The notes beneath the pieces are model-generated. The model was not told the origin of the DNA and did no database searches. It worked only from the letters and a program-made list of their open reading frames with translations. Made by a program: the position numbers and the translations under genes. From a virus, in the IMG/VR virus record IMGVR_UViG_3300037488_002211, positions 1 to 22,121 of that record: 22,121 nucleotides of DNA. One strand, 5' to 3'. Each line of letters begins with the position of its first letter. The first letter of the stretch is position 1. Positions 1 through 9,962 of the stretch are shown one piece after another.

Positions 1-43
1 AATGAATACATTTGGATTTGCATTACATACAGTAGGAGCATAA
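1..43 (+). CDS. 3' end of an upstream gene (partial, product unknown)
   Basis: The reading frame starting at base 2 is open from the window edge to TAA at 41-43, one base before the next ATG. The visible residues are NTFGFALHTVGA after a possible internal Met. This tight spacing matches the other structural genes. The frame starting at base 1 is also open until base 57, so the choice of frame is an inference from spacing. Too little is visible to name a product. Confidence 0.4.
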   Translation, partial: MNTFGFALHTVGA

Positions 44-44
44 T

Positions 45-626
45 ATGTTTGAATTAACTGACGAAGCATTACAAAGATTGGGAACGGTCTTCATTAACTT
101 TTATAAACAAAAGGTACAACAGAAGATCTACCCTTATGCGCCAGGTTATAGAGGAGAGGGAACAATAAGACCAGGAAGTCCTGGTAATAAAGTTGCAACA
201 GGTCAGTTATTAAACTCATTAACAGCAACGGTTGTTAGAACACCACAAGGTTCTCAACTTGTTATTACCTACATGGACTACTTCGAAGCAGTCAATTTAG
301 GTAGAAGACCTGAAAAGAAAAAAGTTCCAATAAGTGCCTTACTTGATTGGATTAAAATAAGAGGAATAAAAGGCAGAAATAAAAGGGGAAGATTTATACC
401 AAATCTTTCATTGGCATTCGCAATACAAACCAACATATACAAGTATGGCATCGCTCCTTCTAATATTTATGACAAAGCAAGAGATTCATTTGAAGACTTA
501 TTGGAAAATCCTCCAGCAGAATTTAGAGATGAATACGAGTCATTATATGAAGCAATTGGTCGAGATGTTGAAAACTTTATGGACAAAGTTGTTACGAAAG
601 AATTTCAATCAATAATAGAATTATAA
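45..626 (+). CDS. Putative tail-completion / neck protein (HK97 gp10-like)
   Basis: This 193-residue protein probably acts at the head-tail joint or tail terminus. The pattern resembles small gp10/Z-type tail-completion proteins: an N-terminal helix, then VATGQLLNSL (about residues 50-59), a beta segment ending near YMDYFEAVNLGRRP, a basic VPISALLDWIKIRGIKG segment (about 94-110), and SLAFAIQTNIYKYGI. A helical acidic C-terminus follows. An AGGAG stretch lies upstream, but it is part of the preceding frame and is unlikely to be used for initiation. The next gene starts two bases after the stop, so the two are probably cotranscribed. The assignment rests on residue pattern and location only; it could be another small tail or neck component. 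Confidence 0.5.
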   Translation: MFELTDEALQRLGTVFINFYKQKVQQKIYPYAPGYRGEGTIRPGSPGNKVATGQLLNSLTATVVRTPQGSQLVITYMDYFEAVNLGRRPEKKKVPISALLDWIKIRGIKGRNKRGRFIPNLSLAFAIQTNIYKYGIAPSNIYDKARDSFEDLLENPPAEFRDEYESLYEAIGRDVENFMDKVVTKEFQSIIEL

Positions 627-627
627 A

Positions 628-2310
628 ATGAGTTTAGATTTAACCATATTACAGAAACCACTTGCAGTTTCAGAGTCACACTCCGATCATACATGGAATG
701 TTGCCCTTAACGATTATTCCGCATATACTGACATCAGATTGGTTGTTGATGTTTATAAGAACCCATATAGAAATGATTTGGGACCAAACAACACAAAAGG
801 AACAAGCCAAGATTCAGGAAAGTTTGGAAGATTATTAATCCCTTCCAATGAATTTGGTAATTGCATATTCAATGTTGAAACTGTTATTAGAAATTTCACA
901 ATTGCTAATCCAAGAAACATGACAATGGTCTATACAGGATCATCAAGTAATGCTTTAAATAATCCTTATTTGGTGAATGCTTATACATCATCAACAGTTT
1001 CAATAACAGGTCTAACATCACAAGCAACAATCTCTTCTGACAGACCATCGTATATTACCTTTTCTAACGGGTTTAACGGGGGTTATGATGGATTTGAGAA
1101 CATATACCACATCAATGAATATAGACTGATTTATGGGGTCCAATTCACTTCTGGTGGGACAACACAGGTAATCATTCCAACTGACTATTCAGCCTATACA
1201 TCTTACGATGAAATCAATGGTATTATTTCCCCATATTCTGCTTCAACACAACCTTATGGTATAATGATTTGGCCTGGTGTTCAGGACAATAAGAGATTTG
1301 GTTATGCTGACAACAATCCAAACTTTGATTATTACTACGATCCGTCAAACCTGTCAGGAAAATATAACTATTGGAACTATAAAATATTTGACTTTGCAAT
1401 GGATCAGGGATTCAATCCTTATAATGTTAAGGGTCAATTCATGGCAACATTTGGGGAAGAAACAATTCCAATGACAATCTCTGGTGGATCTGTATTCCAA
1501 ACTCGTTATAGAACTCACTATTATAAATGTCCAATATTACTTCCATTTATTTATGGAGACAATCCACTTTATAATAATTCATCTGTTGTTAATTCTGTTA
1601 CATTCCTACAAAAGTTAAATAACAATAACCAAATGAATTATGAGGTTTCATCTTCATCAGACATAGGTTATACAAATAATCCATTTAGTCCTTATTCATA
1701 CTTGGGACAAAGAATTGCATATGCAGTATGGAAACAAAATCCAAACGCATATACTCAATCTGATGTTGCAGTTTATTTAAGTTCAGGATCATGTGATTAC
1801 AATTATGTTTCTGGTGTTTCAGAAATCGTTCAATATAAAATGGTTGGAGAAGAATGTTTCAACGATCCAATTAGTTTCATGTTCTTAAATCGTTTTGGAG
1901 TTTGGGACACTTATACCTTCACAAAAAAGAATACAAAGAAATATACTCCCGACAAAAAAGTATATTCACAATATAAAACATTAAACACAAAGGTTTGGAA
2001 TAGACAATCATATGATTCATTGGAGACAGTGTTCTATGGTAAAGCAGATGAACTTGTTACAGTTGATTCAAATTATGTTAATCAAAATGATGCAGTTGTT
2101 ATTGAAGAGTTGTTATTGTCCCCTTATGTTTACATCATGGGCGACAACTATACTCCAATAAATAATCAAGAAATTATTCATCCGTATTTGATTCCATGTG
2201 TCGTACAAAATAAAGAAGTAAAAGTGTTTGAACAAAAGTATGAGCGTATATTCCAATATACAATTGAACTTAAACAAACTCCTTACAGAAGATTTGAATT
2301 ACCAATTTAA
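628..2310 (+). CDS. Putative tail structural protein, 560 residues
   Basis: The protein is rich in Tyr, Asn, Ser and Thr, has no obvious membrane segment or signal peptide, and looks largely beta-structured, which fits a virion protein. The N-terminus (MSLDLTILQKPLAVSESHSD) is followed by an Ig-like or beta-sandwich-like stretch and a long aromatic-rich region. A more charged C-terminal part begins near residue 420 with FLNRFGVWDTYTFTKK. I recognise the general style of tail-tip-associated proteins in Bacteroidota phages but cannot assign a family. The gene sits between the tail-completion-like gene and the large tail-tip-like gene with 1-2 base gaps, suggesting one operon and one assembly. 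A shorter overlapping frame at 1277-1474 is a shadow. Confidence 0.55.
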   Translation: MSLDLTILQKPLAVSESHSDHTWNVALNDYSAYTDIRLVVDVYKNPYRNDLGPNNTKGTSQDSGKFGRLLIPSNEFGNCIFNVETVIRNFTIANPRNMTMVYTGSSSNALNNPYLVNAYTSSTVSITGLTSQATISSDRPSYITFSNGFNGGYDGFENIYHINEYRLIYGVQFTSGGTTQVIIPTDYSAYTSYDEINGIISPYSASTQPYGIMIWPGVQDNKRFGYADNNPNFDYYYDPSNLSGKYNYWNYKIFDFAMDQGFNPYNVKGQFMATFGEETIPMTISGGSVFQTRYRTHYYKCPILLPFIYGDNPLYNNSSVVNSVTFLQKLNNNNQMNYEVSSSSDIGYTNNPFSPYSYLGQRIAYAVWKQNPNAYTQSDVAVYLSSGSCDYNYVSGVSEIVQYKMVGEECFNDPISFMFLNRFGVWDTYTFTKKNTKKYTPDKKVYSQYKTLNTKVWNRQSYDSLETVFYGKADELVTVDSNYVNQNDAVVIEELLLSPYVYIMGDNYTPINNQEIIHPYLIPCVVQNKEVKVFEQKYERIFQYTIELKQTPYRRFELPI

Positions 2311-2312
2311 TA

Positions 2313-5300
2313 ATGGCGTTACAGATTAGAACAGAAGTTTCTGGTGTTTATAAATTCCTTGATCTTTACAAAGATGAACCTGTATTGTTGTCCCTGTCAT
2401 TCGCAGAACTTCAAGACATAACAAAGAAGAATTCAGCATTCTCGAAATCATTCTCCGTTCCTGGTTCACAAAGAAATAATGAAATATTTAACTTCTTCTA
2501 TGAACTGAATTCAATCCCATTGGACTTCGATCCCAATAATAAATTCGATGCAGTATTATTATGGGATGGTTATGAAATATTACAAGGTCATATAAGACTT
2601 AATGGGGTGTCCATTGCTGATGATGAGATCATATACCAAACAACATTTTATAATCAAATTGGGGACCTTGCAGCAAACATTGGGGACAAGTTCTTATTCA
2701 ATACAAACCTCTCTGGTTTAACACATCCATTCACACAGAATGTAATCCTTGAATCACAGATCGATCCCAACTTATTTAACCTAACAGGATCAACAAATTA
2801 TTCATACCAATCAGGATCAACATTATGGGGTCTATACAATATTGGTTATGAATATACAACAGGAACAACAGTTAATTCTGCTGTCTCACCACTTGTTCAA
2901 TTCACACCGGTAATTACTTCTGGTGGAACAATAACATATAGTGCACAAACAGGATTTTTTGACAACATCAATACTCCTGTAAACAATTATTACTTTAAGC
3001 CAACCATTCAGGTTAAAGCATTATACGACGCAATTTGTCGTGATGCTGGTTATGAAATTGAATCTGACTTTTTCAACACAAGTTATTTTGAACACTTCTT
3101 TATGCCAATGAAGTATTTGGATGAAACAATATACCCAAGAAACGCAATCATTCCTTGTTACAAATACGCAAACTCTGACATCACACCAACCTTCGCTGGT
3201 GTATACACAAATCCATCATCAGGTGTGACTTGTAATACACTTGGATTTTCTGCCAATACAACAACCATACAAACCATTCCTGAATTTGAAGGAACTTATA
3301 CATGGAGATTTCAATTCACAGTAAACCCAACTTCATCCGCTGATTGTAATGATTATTTTTACACACCATATTTGTATTTCTATTTCAATGATGGTGTTTC
3401 AACAACACAATTATTAGCATCAACTTATTGTTCAGGATCAACAACCGTTGACTTAACTCAAGCATTTATATTTTCAGGACAATCAAACATTTCATTCTTC
3501 TTTGCTGGTGAGAATGTTACAGTAACAAATTATACTGCTGAAATATTAAGTGGTCCAAGAATTATTCCATCAGGATCAACTGTTGATTATGCTCTTGAAT
3601 TCCCTGACAACGATTATACTCAACTTGATTTCATTACATCGATCAACAAGTATTTTAATCTTGTTATGGTTCCAAATCCTGACAAACCAAAATCATTACT
3701 TGTTGAACCAATCGTTGATTATATTGGTAAGGGACCTGTATTAGATTGGACAACAAAAGTTGATTTCTCTCAACTACAATCCATATACCCAACAACATCT
3801 TTATTGAACGGAACATTACAATATGAATTCCGTACCGATCAGGATTATGCCAACCAAGACTTTAAAACACAAACCAACAGAACATTTGGAACAGACAAAT
3901 TCAAATTAGGTTTGGAGTATAAAGACACCATAACAAAATTTGATTACCAGTTCTCATCACCGATCGACATCACAATACAGAACGCATATGTTCCCCTATT
4001 AACATTGGGGTCAATGTCAAAAGTAAAAACCGTTGACAAGGATGGTCAATCACAACAAACATTCGTTCCATTTAAAATATTACCAAAGTTAATATTCAGA
4101 GGTCCAACACTTCCTGTTGACAATTATGGATTCGTTGGATTAAGTGGAGTAACAGGAACAGCAGTTTGTAATTCAGGTATTACATTTAATACCACAACAA
4201 CATGTCCAATTTATTATAATGATTGTGATGGTATTCAACAAGTATATTACCCAACTGTTGGATCTAATACAATTCCTTCATGTGCCGATCCATCAACTAT
4301 TAGATCCGCTTTAATATGTTTTCCTGTTCCAATAGTTACAATTACATCAACAGGAACAACTTGCGGTGGAATATTCTTTGGATCACCATTCCAATATTGG
4401 TATATGGATGGGATTCAACAATCAAGATTTAATAATCTAAACAGATTTACAACATACCCATTTGCCTATACAGGATTCTCTCACTATTGTAATTTTAGAG
4501 GGGAAGACAGAACAGACATCACACCATCAGAATTTGTATTCCAATCAGAAGATCTATATGACATTTATTACAAACCTTATGTTGATGATTTGACAAGTGC
4601 TGAAAACAAGATCTATGCCTGTAAGATTTATTTATACCCACAAGAGATTCAACAATTAAGATGGAATGAAAGAATTCTAATCAACAATACTTTTTTCAGG
4701 ATCAATAAGATCACCAACTGGAATATAACCGAACCAAGTATTTGTGATGTTGAATTTATTAAATTAACAAAGGAATACCCTGGTCATAGAGTTCTTTATT
4801 ATGATCTTGTTCCATGTGCTGGTGGATCAGAACTACATTCCAATTCAGATCTTAACTACCACTTATATTCATACGCAAATAATTATGTAACACTTTTTGA
4901 CACAGACAATACTTCATTGGGTTGTTATAATGTCCAAATTGGAGCCTATAATTCAGGGTATACATACAATCAATACTTCATCGGATCGGCTTATACAAAC
5001 AATCTTGTAAATGTTTTCAGTGATTGTGGATGTAGTGCAAGAACATCAATGGATCTTGTTCAAGAAGAGCCAGGATTAGACAGGTATTTTGTTTATAAAG
5101 GAACTGTTTGTAACTCTTCAACAGAAATATATTTCAACTCAACAAATCCATCTCTTGAAACAACAGGATTGGTTCATAAAGTTTATAACCCAACATTATT
5201 CTCTGACTATTGTCTTTCAGGAATTACTCCTTACTTCACAATTGAAACAGATTATTCAGAGGTTGCCTCTTATTCATCTTGCACAGAATGTGCTTGTGTT

Positions 5301-5855
5301 CAATGTTATGAATATACATTTGGACCGGCAAATACAAGTGGACTTCTTGAATGGCAAGATTGTGATGGAATTGTGTCTGATGCATTTGTTAATCAGGGTG
5401 AGTTCTATACCATCAGTTGTATAGGGGCTCGTGAAGGAACAGTAAGTGGTGATGGTCCAATTGTTCAAGGTTCGTTATGTTCTGACAGTTGTATAACACC
5501 CACCCCCACAAGAACGCCTACTCCCACTCCAACTCCTGGTTTGTCTCCAACCCCAACCTCAACAACAATATTGGCAACACCGACTTCAACACCAACTCCG
5601 AGTTCAACCCCAACAAATTTTGATTACTATTATGCTGATGAGTATGGATGTAATTACCCTGGTTGTTCTTATGTGGCTTCAAATGTTGTTGTGGCATTCC
5701 CAACAGGATCATCTGTAAATGTTGGAACTTTCTATTCTGAATTATACCCAAGTGGTTATGTTTACCAAATCACAGGATCAGCACCATCAGGACCAGGATT
5801 AATATTAACAACCGTTGGAGCAAGCAAGAATTGTAATTTTGTTTGTACCGTATAA
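2313..5855 (+). CDS. Large tail-tip/baseplate-like protein with C-terminal Thr/Pro linker
   Basis: This is a 1180-residue probable virion protein. The first 130 residues carry a pattern I associate with baseplate or tail-tip proteins of Bacteroidota phages: LSFAELQDITKKNSAFSKSF, then SVPGSQRNNEIFNFF and a dG-x-x-i-l-x-G-h-i segment (DGYEILQGHIRLNG). A long beta-rich body follows. Near residues 1010-1055 is a Cys-rich module (CACVQCYEYTF ... WQDCDG ... CSDSC). Residues about 1061-1102 are almost pure Thr/Pro/Ser. A short terminal domain of about 75 residues contains YGCNYPGCSY and ends CNFVCTV. The linker probably separates the body from a terminal binding domain. The function is inferred from position and layout; no enzymatic motif was seen. 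Confidence 0.6.
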   Translation: MALQIRTEVSGVYKFLDLYKDEPVLLSLSFAELQDITKKNSAFSKSFSVPGSQRNNEIFNFFYELNSIPLDFDPNNKFDAVLLWDGYEILQGHIRLNGVSIADDEIIYQTTFYNQIGDLAANIGDKFLFNTNLSGLTHPFTQNVILESQIDPNLFNLTGSTNYSYQSGSTLWGLYNIGYEYTTGTTVNSAVSPLVQFTPVITSGGTITYSAQTGFFDNINTPVNNYYFKPTIQVKALYDAICRDAGYEIESDFFNTSYFEHFFMPMKYLDETIYPRNAIIPCYKYANSDITPTFAGVYTNPSSGVTCNTLGFSANTTTIQTIPEFEGTYTWRFQFTVNPTSSADCNDYFYTPYLYFYFNDGVSTTQLLASTYCSGSTTVDLTQAFIFSGQSNISFFFAGENVTVTNYTAEILSGPRIIPSGSTVDYALEFPDNDYTQLDFITSINKYFNLVMVPNPDKPKSLLVEPIVDYIGKGPVLDWTTKVDFSQLQSIYPTTSLLNGTLQYEFRTDQDYANQDFKTQTNRTFGTDKFKLGLEYKDTITKFDYQFSSPIDITIQNAYVPLLTLGSMSKVKTVDKDGQSQQTFVPFKILPKLIFRGPTLPVDNYGFVGLSGVTGTAVCNSGITFNTTTTCPIYYNDCDGIQQVYYPTVGSNTIPSCADPSTIRSALICFPVPIVTITSTGTTCGGIFFGSPFQYWYMDGIQQSRFNNLNRFTTYPFAYTGFSHYCNFRGEDRTDITPSEFVFQSEDLYDIYYKPYVDDLTSAENKIYACKIYLYPQEIQQLRWNERILINNTFFRINKITNWNITEPSICDVEFIKLTKEYPGHRVLYYDLVPCAGGSELHSNSDLNYHLYSYANNYVTLFDTDNTSLGCYNVQIGAYNSGYTYNQYFIGSAYTNNLVNVFSDCGCSARTSMDLVQEEPGLDRYFVYKGTVCNSSTEIYFNSTNPSLETTGLVHKVYNPTLFSDYCLSGITPYFTIETDYSEVASYSSCTECACVQCYEYTFGPANTSGLLEWQDCDGIVSDAFVNQGEFYTISCIGAREGTVSGDGPIVQGSLCSDSCITPTPTRTPTPTPTPGLSPTPTSTTILATPTSTPTPSSTPTNFDYYYADEYGCNYPGCSYVASNVVVAFPTGSSVNVGTFYSELYPSGYVYQITGSAPSGPGLILTTVGASKNCNFVCTV

Positions 5856-5867
5856 AATATTTAGATT

Positions 5868-7475
5868 ATGAATTGTATTGTCTACACAAATAATGATGAA
5901 TTTTCAGGTTCAAAAGAACTTTCAGGAACAACATGCGGAGGTTCTTCAGGTTTCTTTTATTTAAACTATGGTGATTCAATTTGTATGGACATAGATCAAC
6001 CAATAATTCTATGTGATTATTTTAGTATTGGAGGTATGTGCCCGACTCCAAGTGTTACTCCATCGAATACTCCAACCATAAGTGTTACTCCAAGTATAAC
6101 ACCAACAGCAGTTTTCTGTGATCAAATTGCTATTGAAAATGTTGGACCATTTTCAGGTTATTCAATTTTTACAAGAGCAACAAATGGTTATGTATTAACA
6201 GGTGGTAGTCCAACTTACAAATATGAATGTTCTTCTTATTTCGGTAATAATTATGTGGTATACACAAGTTCTACGAGTTCAAGACTTATAATATATTCTC
6301 CTGTATTTTTTGGTGGAGGTCCTTTCGACAAATTCATTCTATGGAATACTCTTAACAATACCTGTGGAACTGGTATGCCAGGTCTTTCAGTACAAGATTT
6401 TTGGAATACAGGATTTACATATAATGGGGTAATTTACCCTGAACCAGGAATCGGAGGTTCTTCTAATACTAATTTGATTTATTTAAACTGCCCGCCAGGA
6501 CCAACTTTAACAACAACTCCATCTCAAACCGCCACACCAACACAAACTCCAAGTGTAACTCCAACTTTAACTCAAACACAAACTCCGAGTTCGACTATTG
6601 GTTCAACATCAACGCAAACTCCAAGTAATACACAAACTGTCACACCAACTAATACTCAAACACAAACGAACACACCTACTCCAAGTGTAACCGCAACTTT
6701 AACTCCTACCACCACCCCAACTTTAACTGTTTGTCCTGAAACTAATAATTGTATGGAGATCACAGTAACAGGTGCAACAGAAGAATTCTTCCCATCAATA
6801 GAATATAACAACTGTTATGGAACTCTAATCAATGAGGCATTTACAACAAACGGAACAAGGTACAGATGTGTTCAATTTGTTTCTGGTGTCGCACAAATAT
6901 TCTCTTATACAGGAATGCCGGAACCAACAATCTATGGTGGAAACTGTAACTCTTTTGAATGTCCTGGTGGTGTTGTTCCATTAACACCCACCCCCACACC
7001 AACTGTAACTCAAACAATGACACCAAGCACAACGATTGGATCAACACCAAGTAATACACAAACTCAAACTGTCACTCCAACGAATACAAATACTCCAAGT
7101 ATGACCCAAACAAACACTCCAACACCAAGTGTTACATTAACAGCAACAACTGCTGGTATTGACATTACAAATGGATCATTGGACATACAAATTAGTTCTG
7201 TTTATGTGAATAGTGTTGTAACAACTGTGATCGGTGGATCATTACCAAACACAACTGGTAATGGAACTAATTTAGAAACAACACAAGTAGGAGTTTATAC
7301 TGTTGAAGTAAATTATAGTGCGGGTGTAGCAGGTCAAAAAATTACTTTAACTGACAGTGATTTATTTTCAACTTGTCAAAATACAAGTACAGGTAGTAAT
7401 ACAATGACCTTTACATCAGTAAAAGTTGCAACTTATACAAATGTAATAATTGACGCACAAGACGGAACTTGTTAA
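5868..7475 (+). CDS. Thr/Pro-rich modular tail protein, 535 residues
   Basis: This beads-on-a-string protein alternates small domains with Thr/Pro/Ser/Gln linkers at about residues 57-81, 211-288 and 372-426. The first domain (1-56) has several Cys and the motif SGTTCGG. The third domain (about 289-371) starts CPETNNCMEITV and contains NNCYGT and GGNCNSFECPGG; it resembles the Cys-rich module near the end of the preceding gene, so the two genes seem to share a domain. The last domain (about 427-535) is beta-rich and ends DAQDGTC. There is no signal peptide. It is likely an accessory tail fibre or tail-tip decoration that contacts the host surface. The family is not recognised. Confidence 0.55.
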   Translation: MNCIVYTNNDEFSGSKELSGTTCGGSSGFFYLNYGDSICMDIDQPIILCDYFSIGGMCPTPSVTPSNTPTISVTPSITPTAVFCDQIAIENVGPFSGYSIFTRATNGYVLTGGSPTYKYECSSYFGNNYVVYTSSTSSRLIIYSPVFFGGGPFDKFILWNTLNNTCGTGMPGLSVQDFWNTGFTYNGVIYPEPGIGGSSNTNLIYLNCPPGPTLTTTPSQTATPTQTPSVTPTLTQTQTPSSTIGSTSTQTPSNTQTVTPTNTQTQTNTPTPSVTATLTPTTTPTLTVCPETNNCMEITVTGATEEFFPSIEYNNCYGTLINEAFTTNGTRYRCVQFVSGVAQIFSYTGMPEPTIYGGNCNSFECPGGVVPLTPTPTPTVTQTMTPSTTIGSTPSNTQTQTVTPTNTNTPSMTQTNTPTPSVTLTATTAGIDITNGSLDIQISSVYVNSVVTTVIGGSLPNTTGNGTNLETTQVGVYTVEVNYSAGVAGQKITLTDSDLFSTCQNTSTGSNTMTFTSVKVATYTNVIIDAQDGTC

Positions 7476-7485
7476 ATGACGAACT

Positions 7486-7659
7486 ATGAAATTTATATTT
7501 GAAAATGGGGATTATGTTATAACACCATCAGATCCCAAAACACTAAACCTAAATATTGAAGAACTCAAAATGTCTTTCCCACTTATTGTGGACAATAAAC
7601 ATTTGTTTGAGTTTCTTGACCTAACAGAGCAAAATGGCAAAGAAGAAAGTAGAAGTTGA
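7486..7659 (+). CDS. Small 57-residue protein overlapping the tape measure start
   Basis: The frame opens at ATG 7486 and ends at TGA 7657-7659, encoding a protein that begins MKFIFENGDYVITPSDP and ends EQNGKEESRS. It fills the only gap between the 535-residue gene and the tape measure gene and overlaps the latter by 26 bases, so the two may be translationally coupled. A nine-codon frame at 7476 ends just after this start and may be a leader or chance. Tail assembly chaperones usually sit just before the tape measure gene; this protein is shorter than those, and no convincing slippery site was found. The function is unknown. Confidence 0.6.
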   Translation: MKFIFENGDYVITPSDPKTLNLNIEELKMSFPLIVDNKHLFEFLDLTEQNGKEESRS

Positions 7660-9925
7660 TGTTGACATTAATGTGGAACTCGAACCGAGTTTAAAAGCAT
7701 TAAGAGAACTAAAAAAACAACTTAAAGAAACCGCAGCAGGATCAGAAGATTTCAAGAGGCTGACCGCACAAATTGATGACATGGAAGACTCCTTAAAAGG
7801 AGCAAAAGCCGGTGCAACAGATTGGGTTGATTCATTGGAGAATGCTGGTGGTCCACTTGGAATGGTGGGTGCTGGTATTAACAGAATGAAGGTTGCCTTC
7901 ACATCATTTAACACAGCACTTAAAGCATCGATCATTGGTTTAATTGTGAGTGCTCTTGCTGGTCTTGTTGCTGCTTTTAGTTCCAACGAATCAGCAATGA
8001 AAAAACTTCAACCATTATTTATTGGTTTGGAGAGAATTCTTGGTGGAATATTTAGAGCGATGGAACCACTCCTTGACATCTTCATTGAGATGGTCATGGC
8101 TGTATTGCCCCCACTTACAAAAGGTATTGGTGTTTTCTATTCAGTTTTATTTGGTTTATTTACTCTCATCAAAGATGTGGGTGTGGGTGTTGGAAAAACT
8201 CTTAAAGGTATATTCACATTTGATTGGGATTCAATCACAGAAGGTGTTACACAGATCGCAGGATCAATAGGTAATGCAGTCAAAGCCGGTGATCAGGCAT
8301 ATGCAAGATTCACCGCAGGAACAAAAGAACAAACAAAGACAGAGAAAGCGAATCTTGCAGAGAGACAGAAGAACAACGATGACGCACAGAAGAAAAAAGA
8401 AGAAGCAGCAAAGAAAGCACTTGAAAAAGCAAAAGCAGATCTTGATGCAAAGATCAAATTAGAAACTGACAAGGAAAATACTTCAAGAGACAATTTGAAG
8501 AAACTTCTTGATCAGAGAATGAATCTTGAATTAAGTAATGCTGAACTTACTGAAGCACAGAAAGAAGTAATCAGACAAGACTACGCCAAGAAATTGGAAG
8601 AAGCGGTCAAAGCAGATGAGGACAAGAAAAAGAAACAAAGAGAGGCTGATCTTGATGCACAGATTCAACTTGAAATAGACAAAGAGAAAACAAGAAAGGA
8701 TGAATTAAAACTTTTATTGGATGCTCGTATGGCAGAAGAGTTGTCCAATCTTGAATTGAGTGAGGCACAGAAAGAAGTTATTAGAGCCAAGTATGCAAAA
8801 CAATTAAAGGATGCAATCAAGGCTGATGATGAAGAAGCAAAGAAACAAAGACAAGAAAAACTTCAACAACAATTAGATGAGGCACAAGGTAATTCAGAAC
8901 AACAAATTGAGATTTATACAAGTCTCCTTAAAGAGGTTAGTACTGATGAAAAATATTCATTAGAAGAAAGAGCAAATTTAAGAAAGACTTATTCCGAGGC
9001 AATCTTAAAAATAATTGACAATGAATTTGAGGCGGAGACACAATCAATTCAAAATAAATTTGGTGAATTCGCAAACTTTGACAAAGACTATTATGAGGAA
9101 CAAAAAGCAGCATTAAAAAATCAGTTAGATCAATTAAACGCATTAAGAGAAGATGGTGCGATTACAGAAGATGAGTTCAATAAGAGAAAAGCAGGAAACT
9201 TAAAAGCAAGAAAAGAACTTGACAAATTAGAAGTAAAATCTTCTCAAGAAAAAACAGCACTCATTAGTGACGCATTAGGAAACTTGTCAAACATTGTTGG
9301 TAAGGACACCGTTGCGGGTAAAGCATTCGCAATTGCCAAAGCAACAATCGACACATACCAATCAGCCGTTGCTGCCTATAAATCACTTGCAAGTATTCCT
9401 GTTATTGGTCCCGCATTGGGTGCCATCGCAGCCGCATCAGCAGTTGCCACAGGTATTGCGACAGTAAAGAAGATCGTACAAGTTCAGGTTCCTGGCGGAC
9501 CAGGTGGTGCGAGTGGATCAATTCCAACAACACCGGGAAATACAACACTTCCCCCATCTCCAATTGCTGTGAATGCAACACCACAAAGAAAAGCATCAGG
9601 AGGATTGGTGAGTGGACCAGGAACATCAACATCAGATTCAATTCCAGCATTATTAAGTGATGGTGAGTTTGTTGTTAATGCAAGATCAACACAAGTATTT
9701 AGACCATTACTTTCAGCCATCAACGCAACGGCAGGGATGCCACAATTCGCAGTAGGTGGATTGGTTAATGGAAGAATGAAAAAAGATCCTGACAACACAG
9801 AAAAAATTGCTTCAGCAGTTGAGAATGCATTCGCATCACAACCGATCAGAACTTATGTAACTGCTGCAGACATTTCAAACCAACAACAATTTGACAGAGT
9901 AATCAAATCTCGTTCTCTGATCTAA
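7634..9925 (+). CDS. Tail tape measure protein
   Basis: This 763-residue protein sets tail length and lies inside the tail tube; it may take part in DNA ejection. The N-terminus (1-80) is charged and helical. Hydrophobic stretches occur near residues 95-115 (ASIIGLIVSALAGLVAAF) and 125-182. Residues about 235-560 are lysine/glutamate-rich coiled coil including a 70-residue tandem duplication. A second hydrophobic Ala/Gly region spans about 570-615. The C-terminus has the pattern typical of tape measure proteins, ASGGLVSGPGTSTSDSIPA followed by LLSDGEFVVNARS. At 763 residues, the helical part would correspond to a tail of roughly 100 nm. That is the usual rule of thumb, not a measurement. Confidence 0.9.
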   Translation: MAKKKVEVDVDINVELEPSLKALRELKKQLKETAAGSEDFKRLTAQIDDMEDSLKGAKAGATDWVDSLENAGGPLGMVGAGINRMKVAFTSFNTALKASIIGLIVSALAGLVAAFSSNESAMKKLQPLFIGLERILGGIFRAMEPLLDIFIEMVMAVLPPLTKGIGVFYSVLFGLFTLIKDVGVGVGKTLKGIFTFDWDSITEGVTQIAGSIGNAVKAGDQAYARFTAGTKEQTKTEKANLAERQKNNDDAQKKKEEAAKKALEKAKADLDAKIKLETDKENTSRDNLKKLLDQRMNLELSNAELTEAQKEVIRQDYAKKLEEAVKADEDKKKKQREADLDAQIQLEIDKEKTRKDELKLLLDARMAEELSNLELSEAQKEVIRAKYAKQLKDAIKADDEEAKKQRQEKLQQQLDEAQGNSEQQIEIYTSLLKEVSTDEKYSLEERANLRKTYSEAILKIIDNEFEAETQSIQNKFGEFANFDKDYYEEQKAALKNQLDQLNALREDGAITEDEFNKRKAGNLKARKELDKLEVKSSQEKTALISDALGNLSNIVGKDTVAGKAFAIAKATIDTYQSAVAAYKSLASIPVIGPALGAIAAASAVATGIATVKKIVQVQVPGGPGGASGSIPTTPGNTTLPPSPIAVNATPQRKASGGLVSGPGTSTSDSIPALLSDGEFVVNARSTQVFRPLLSAINATAGMPQFAVGGLVNGRMKKDPDNTEKIASAVENAFASQPIRTYVTAADISNQQQFDRVIKSRSLI
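8435..8854 (+). repeat. Two tandem 210-bp (70-codon) repeats in the tape measure gene
   Basis: Residues 268-337 and 338-407 of the tape measure protein are tandem copies. Both begin ADLDA and share the pattern LELSNAELTEAQKEVIR versus EELSNLELSEAQKEVIR, followed by YAK and a KAD segment. The copies differ at many codons, so the duplication is not recent. Such in-frame duplications lengthen the coiled coil and hence the tail. Confidence 0.85.
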
Positions 9926-9962
9926 AAGTGGTAAATCAACAAATAATTAATATTTAAAAATA

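Noticed and set aside
34-44. AGGAG before the first complete gene as a Shine-Dalgarno site
   Set aside because: It encodes the last residues of the upstream frame, and no other start in the window has such a signal.
5497-7145. Thr/Pro linkers as Bacteroidota O-glycosylation sites
   Set aside because: The known Bacteroidota motif needs Asp before Ser/Thr; the linkers are almost free of Asp.
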